Of a DNA stretch of 64,000 nucleotides, positions 59,832 through 64,000 are shown piece by piece. This DNA comes from Sarcocystis neurona. Its lineage: Eukaryota > Apicomplexa > Conoidasida > Eucoccidiorida > Sarcocystidae. Both the position numbers and the translations under genes were made by a program. A model generated the notes under the pieces. It did not search any database. It had not been told where the DNA came from and worked only from the letters and a program-made list of their open reading frames with translations. Each line of letters begins with the position of its first letter. The stretch's first letter is position 1. The stretch spans positions 1,784,850-1,848,849 of the forward strand of contig KL647307.1 in assembly GCA_000727475.1 (NCBI GenBank), in the 5' to 3' direction.

Positions 59832-60290
59832 TACGCGTATACACAGAGAGAGAAGTGAGTGTATCGATATGATATAATATATTTGTGTGTGTGGTACATA
59901 AACAGAGAGAGAGAGAAGTGAGTGTATCGATATGGTATAATATATTTGTGGGTGCAGTACATATACAGAGAGAGAGAGAAGAGAGTATATCGATATGTTA
60001 AAATATATTTGTGTGTGCAGGACATGTACAGAGAGAGAGAAGTGAGCACATCGATATGGTAAAATATATTTGTGTATGTGTAACTTCACAAGTACACAGA
60101 GACAAATGAGTATGTACGCACAAAATACATTTATGTATGTGCTACTTCACGCATATATATGTTTGAGAAAGACAAATCAGTGTGGAGGTGCAGAATATGT
60201 TTAGGTGCATGCTTCTCCACAAACATACATGAGAAAGACAAATTAGTGTGGAGGTACACAATATATTTGTGTATGTGTTTCTCCTCAAAT
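59832..60290 (+). repeat. tandem repeat, about 62-bp unit, 7 copies
   Basis: Unit: acagagagagaagtgagtg, then tatcgatatggtataatata, then tttgtgtgtgcagtacat. Copies recur at about 61-62-bp steps, degenerating to the right, with the last step about 72 bp. The minus frames over it are repeat products. Confidence 0.9.
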
Positions 60291-60565
60291 ATATAGAGAG
60301 AGATACGTAAGTATACAGGTGCACACGTCAACATCTGCACGTATTGTACGGTTCACCACATGTTCCTCCACATCTTCGTAGAGATTTTTCTGTTAACGTA
60401 GTCACCATATATAATCGGGGTACCTACGTATACGTCCCTCGCTTTTGTTCTTCTCTCTCTGGATGTATATGTATATGCACTGGGATATCGTCACATATAT
60501 ATATATATATATACACATTTATATATATATATCTTCGTTTGCAGTTCTCCGTCATTGAATCGACT

Positions 60566-63429
60566 CCTACGCGTAAAGTGTAGGACAGAAAGAAAAAGTG
60601 TACATAATGTGAAACTGCTTTCGCCGTCGATCATATCAGATATGTTCAGAGGCCGTCAAAAAACTACTAATTTATCGTGCGTGTCATCTATGAATGCAGG
60701 AAGATCTGCCTCTCTTTGTGACCTGTAGCCTCCCGAGCTACCTGTTTGCTTGTGATGAAATGCTTCATATCAAGTGATGTATGGACACAGAGAGCGAGAC
60801 ACACGCACACACATGTACTTACAGGCCTAAATACATAAATATACATTTATATATGTGTATACGTATATGTACAGCTATACAGAGAGACATACGTAGAAAC
60901 ATCCGGACATATGTATCCATATATATATATATATATATATATTTCAAGGTCCTTGGGTCGGCATTTGTCTATACACAGGTATGTAGGTAGCTACTATACA
61001 CATACGCATATATTTATCTGTGTGTAAATATATACAAATATATAGAGAGAGGGAAAAACATACACATCTATACATATATATATATGTATATACACTTATA
61101 TGTAGACAGATGGATAGAAACATATATAATAAGACACCACTCTTAGAGGCTCAATGACAAACATACGTTTCTGACCAGAGGAGAGTATTCCTGCTGAGCA
61201 TAGCGACGCGACACGGGAAAGAGAAATCCACTTGCACAAATGAAGTAAGTTTTAAAGAGAGAGAATAAATACATGGAAAGAGAGAGAAAGGCGCAGAGAA
61301 CGGGAGAGGGGGCGAAGACTTCTGAGATGCACACGGATAAATACAGAGGGAGACATAGGGACGTGGAAAGGCTCCTGTGAGTAAAAGTCATAATGCGAGA
61401 CAGAGGCGGAGACAGAATCATAGAAGGCAGGGGGGAGGAAGAGAGGGAGACGGCGAGGAAGAGAGAAAGAGAAGGTGAGAATAGTGGCAAGGGAAAAGAA
61501 GCACTGATATAATCAGCTGCGAGACGGACGAAGGGCGAAGGTTATCGGGAGAAAGAGTGAAAAATGTGGACACACAAAACTACAAAATAATAAGAGGAAG
61601 AAGAGAGAGTTCGGTACCGAAGAAATAAATCCGGTTCTCCCGAAGTTGCAAGGCGCCGTAGTGCCACGTCTCCTCTGCATCACCCAGTCAAGAAAATCGG
61701 CAGTTTTCACAAACGTCCGCCACCGTATCCATGTCCGTCCCTTTTTCTGTCACTCTCTCTGCATATACGCATACGTACATATATGTGTGGGTGGCGAACT
61801 TTCCCTGTATAAGGAAAATATACGTATACGCACAAAAATATGTAGTGAGGACACGTACGTATTTATATATGCATATGTGTATCGTATGCGTATTCAACGT
61901 CCACATATATATATATATACACGTATGCTCAATAAATAATGTAATGAGGACACGAATGTGTATGTATACATATATGTATGTATAGTTTTCATGTATACGA
62001 CGAATATATATGCATATATATATATATATATACACACACACAAGAGAGCACCTAAATCGGTGCGTGTTGTGGTGTACGTACACGTACAGAAGTACGTCTG
62101 TAGTTGATCACGCCAAGTAGCGCTACCTGGGTGTGCACACGTATATACATATACATAGAGGTTCGTAAATTTCTTCTTTCTCTCTGTTGTCACACGTGCA
62201 CCTGCAAAACGCGCTCGGACGTGCTTCCACATGGGTAGTCCATTTTACGGAAAATACGGAAATTCATGTAGAACAGGTAGTTGTCTTCTTCCTCTGACGC
62301 GTCCTCAAAGTTTCTCTTGGAGCGTGTCGCAGTGCCATGTAGCCGCAGTAGCAGCACTTACTGCAGCTGCGTCGCTTGCGAAACGAAGAATTTTTCGAAA
62401 GCTTCGGCGGGAATTGTATCATAGAAACAGTTCTTCCCCTTTCTCTTGCTGCTCTCGTTCTCCCACGTGTGGGCAGCAGTACAGCAGCAGCTTCTGCAGA
62501 GACAGTCTGCTGCGCTTGTGCGGCACGCCTCTGCGCGTGCTTGCTGCTGCACCTCTCCTGCTTCTTGTCGCCGCTGCTGCAGCGTCCCCACACTTGTCAC
62601 CTCTTGCTGCTGTTGCTGGGCATCCCACAAATGCGTCTTTGCTTGTTGTTGCTGCTTTTGCTCGTGGTGGAGCCAGCGGGGGTGGGTCTGCTGCTGTTTC
62701 TGAACTGTCTGCTGCTGAACGTTACGCCGCTGCAGCTCCGGCTGCTGCCAGGCCCTCAGCCGCTGCTGCACCTGCTGCTGCTCACTCAAAGCTGCTCGTT
62801 CACCTGCTGCTGCTGAAGAGGCGCAGCAGATGCAACCCTGTCGTGGAGAATAGAAGAACTGCGTCAGCTGCAGAAAAAACGCCGTCACGTCCTGCAGCAG
62901 GACAGCAGCAGCAAAGGCCGGCAGCGGCAGCAGCAGCAGCAACACGAGGGGCCGCAGCAGCAGGTGAACAGCAGGAACACAGGCAGCGCATGCAGTAGCA
63001 CGCAGGGAACTATAACACAGCAACGGTGTATTCCGTTGCTGTGTCAGGCAGCAGCACGCCAGCAGCAAACGACTGCAGGAGCACGAGCAATGCGCCTGGC
63101 ACTCCCTCTATATCGAGGCACAGACAACGCAGCAACTGCAGCAGCGGCACTGGCAGCAGCAACAGTAGCCGCAGCAGTAGCACCACCGATGTTGTTAGCA
63201 ACAACAGCGACAGAGGCATCAATAATGAAAGCAGTGACAGCAGGAGCAGCAGCCGCGGAAGCTGCAGCAGCAAGAGTACCAACAGCGGAAGCAGCAGCGG
63301 CGACTAGACAGCGACGGAAACAGCGCAAAGAAAAATGTTCAGGCACTTTCCACATGCAGTAATAGAAGGAAGCTGCACAGGGGAGGCGCTTGTGCAACGA
63401 ATAAAGTCATCCCATCTTCGCATATACAT
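60566..63429 (-). CDS. unrecognised multi-exon gene
   Basis: Blocks chain on the minus strand: a possible start at 63429 (MYMRRWDDFIRCTSASP); a block ending at 62362 (KGKNCFYDTIPAEAFEKFF, gtaagt donor); 62313-62202 (NFEDASEEEDNYLFYMNFRI, then FRKMDYPCGSTSERVLQ); 61672-61618 (ETWHYGALQLRENRIYFF); 61230-61167 (DFSFPCRVAMLSRNTLLWSE); and a block starting at 60566 after a strong pyrimidine tract (SRFNDGELQTK). Phases match from 62313 onward. The 48-bp intron at 62314-62361 is short, and an alternative junction exists. The gene probably continues left of 60566. Soluble, mixed-charge protein; no motif I can name. Confidence 0.45.
60780..61130. repeat. TATA/ACAC low complexity
   Basis: atacatatgtatatata sequence in a probable intron of the minus-strand gene. 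Confidence 0.65.
61167..61230 (-). CDS. unknown minus-strand gene, short exon
   Basis: From tgcaag to gtatgt. The split codon makes Val, then DFSFPCRVAMLSRNTLLWSE. Confidence 0.45.
61618..61672 (-). CDS. unknown minus-strand gene, short exon
   Basis: 18 codons plus one base: ETWHYGALQLRENRIYFF, from a gcagag acceptor to a gtaccg donor; phase fits both neighbours. Confidence 0.5.
62202..62313 (-). CDS. unknown minus-strand gene, exon with DNYLFYMNFRIFRK
   Basis: Ends SERVLQ at a gtgcac donor. The start is either 62313 after ccaagag or a few codons later after gtcagag. Confidence 0.5.
62450..63310 (+). repeat. CTG-rich block switching to CAG-rich block
   Basis: ctgctgctg to about 62820, then cagcag and gcagcaacag-type sequence to 63306. 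Gives long polyGln/Ala frames. If the minus gene starts at 63429, this is mostly its first intron. Confidence 0.75.
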
Positions 63430-63739
63430 GCGGGACGCCTCTGCCGTCTTCGCATGCAGTCAGCGTTTCGCTCGTCAGGCAGTATCCTTATATAATGTAG
63501 ATACACGAGGAAGCAGCAGCTACCGTCTTGTATATACTGCAGCCACCCATATACACACATGTGGTATGCACATACATGTATTCACGTATTAATATGTTTC
63601 TATATCTACATATCTATCTATTAGCAGGTAATTAAGAATAAGAGAGAAACGTAAGACGAGACGTACAAGTGTGAACGACAACAGCCCTCGGTGCAGAAAA
63701 TATGCGGCGCCCACAGGTCGCTGCGAAAATCACGCGTAC

Positions 63740-64000
63740 ACACACTAGACGCTCTACATATATGTATATATATACATATGTATATATAAATACATACGGA
63801 TACACATAACACACTACACAAGTATATATATATATACACATATATATATATACCCATATATACATAGATATTATACATACAACATACTACATATATATAT
63901 ATAGGTTGTACTATGTGTGTATACATATATATATATATATATATATGGGGCTACACTATGTACACATATATACATATATATATATATACATATCACAGCT
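63740..64000. repeat. TATA/ACAT low complexity at window end
   Basis: Continuous tatatacatatg sequence; nothing else seen. Confidence 0.8.

Noticed and set aside
1..64000. Search for CRISPR arrays, retrotransposon RT or integrase motifs, telomeric TTTAGGG arrays, tRNA and rRNA
   Set aside because: None seen by eye; the tandem arrays present have no spacers or associated genes.

Overview
This window looks like nuclear DNA of a coccidian apicomplexan, most likely Eimeria. Genes are broken into many short exons. CAG/CTG trinucleotide tracts are everywhere, both in introns and inside exons, where they give long Gln, Ala and Ser runs. The DNA between exons is mostly TATG/ATAC, TTC, GA and CT low-complexity sequence. 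No rRNA, tRNA, CRISPR array, operon or intact mobile element was seen. Genus is inferred from style, not from a database match.

Layout. 1-5500 is a repeat-poor tract with broken protein-like frames and no confident gene. 5533-27637 (+) is the catalytic small subunit of DNA primase (PriS/PRI1) in at least eleven exons, with every intron phase matching; its last few codons are unresolved. 27640-33170 holds AT-rich repeats and a few orphan exon-like frames. 33174-40667 (-) is a centrin (four EF-hands, five exons, 191 residues), lying tail-to-tail with the primase; a Gln/Arg-rich open frame just upstream (40735-41245) may be an N-terminal extension. 41250-45340 is repeats, including a 14-copy 18-bp minisatellite that leaves several frames open. 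45341-48733 (+) is an unrecognised gene with five good exons and one doubtful one. 49000-51760 is repeats. 51803-55450 (+) is a mitochondrial-type ribosomal protein uL23 (four exons, 249 residues). 55450-60300 has few secure features apart from a 62-bp tandem repeat. 60566-63429 (-) is a second unrecognised multi-exon gene, probably running further left.

The genes share no pathway: DNA replication priming (PriS), centrosome or basal-body structure (centrin), mitochondrial translation (uL23m) and two unknowns. Exon boundaries were found by reading family motifs, canonical GT/AG sites and phase continuity by eye. There is no transcript evidence here.
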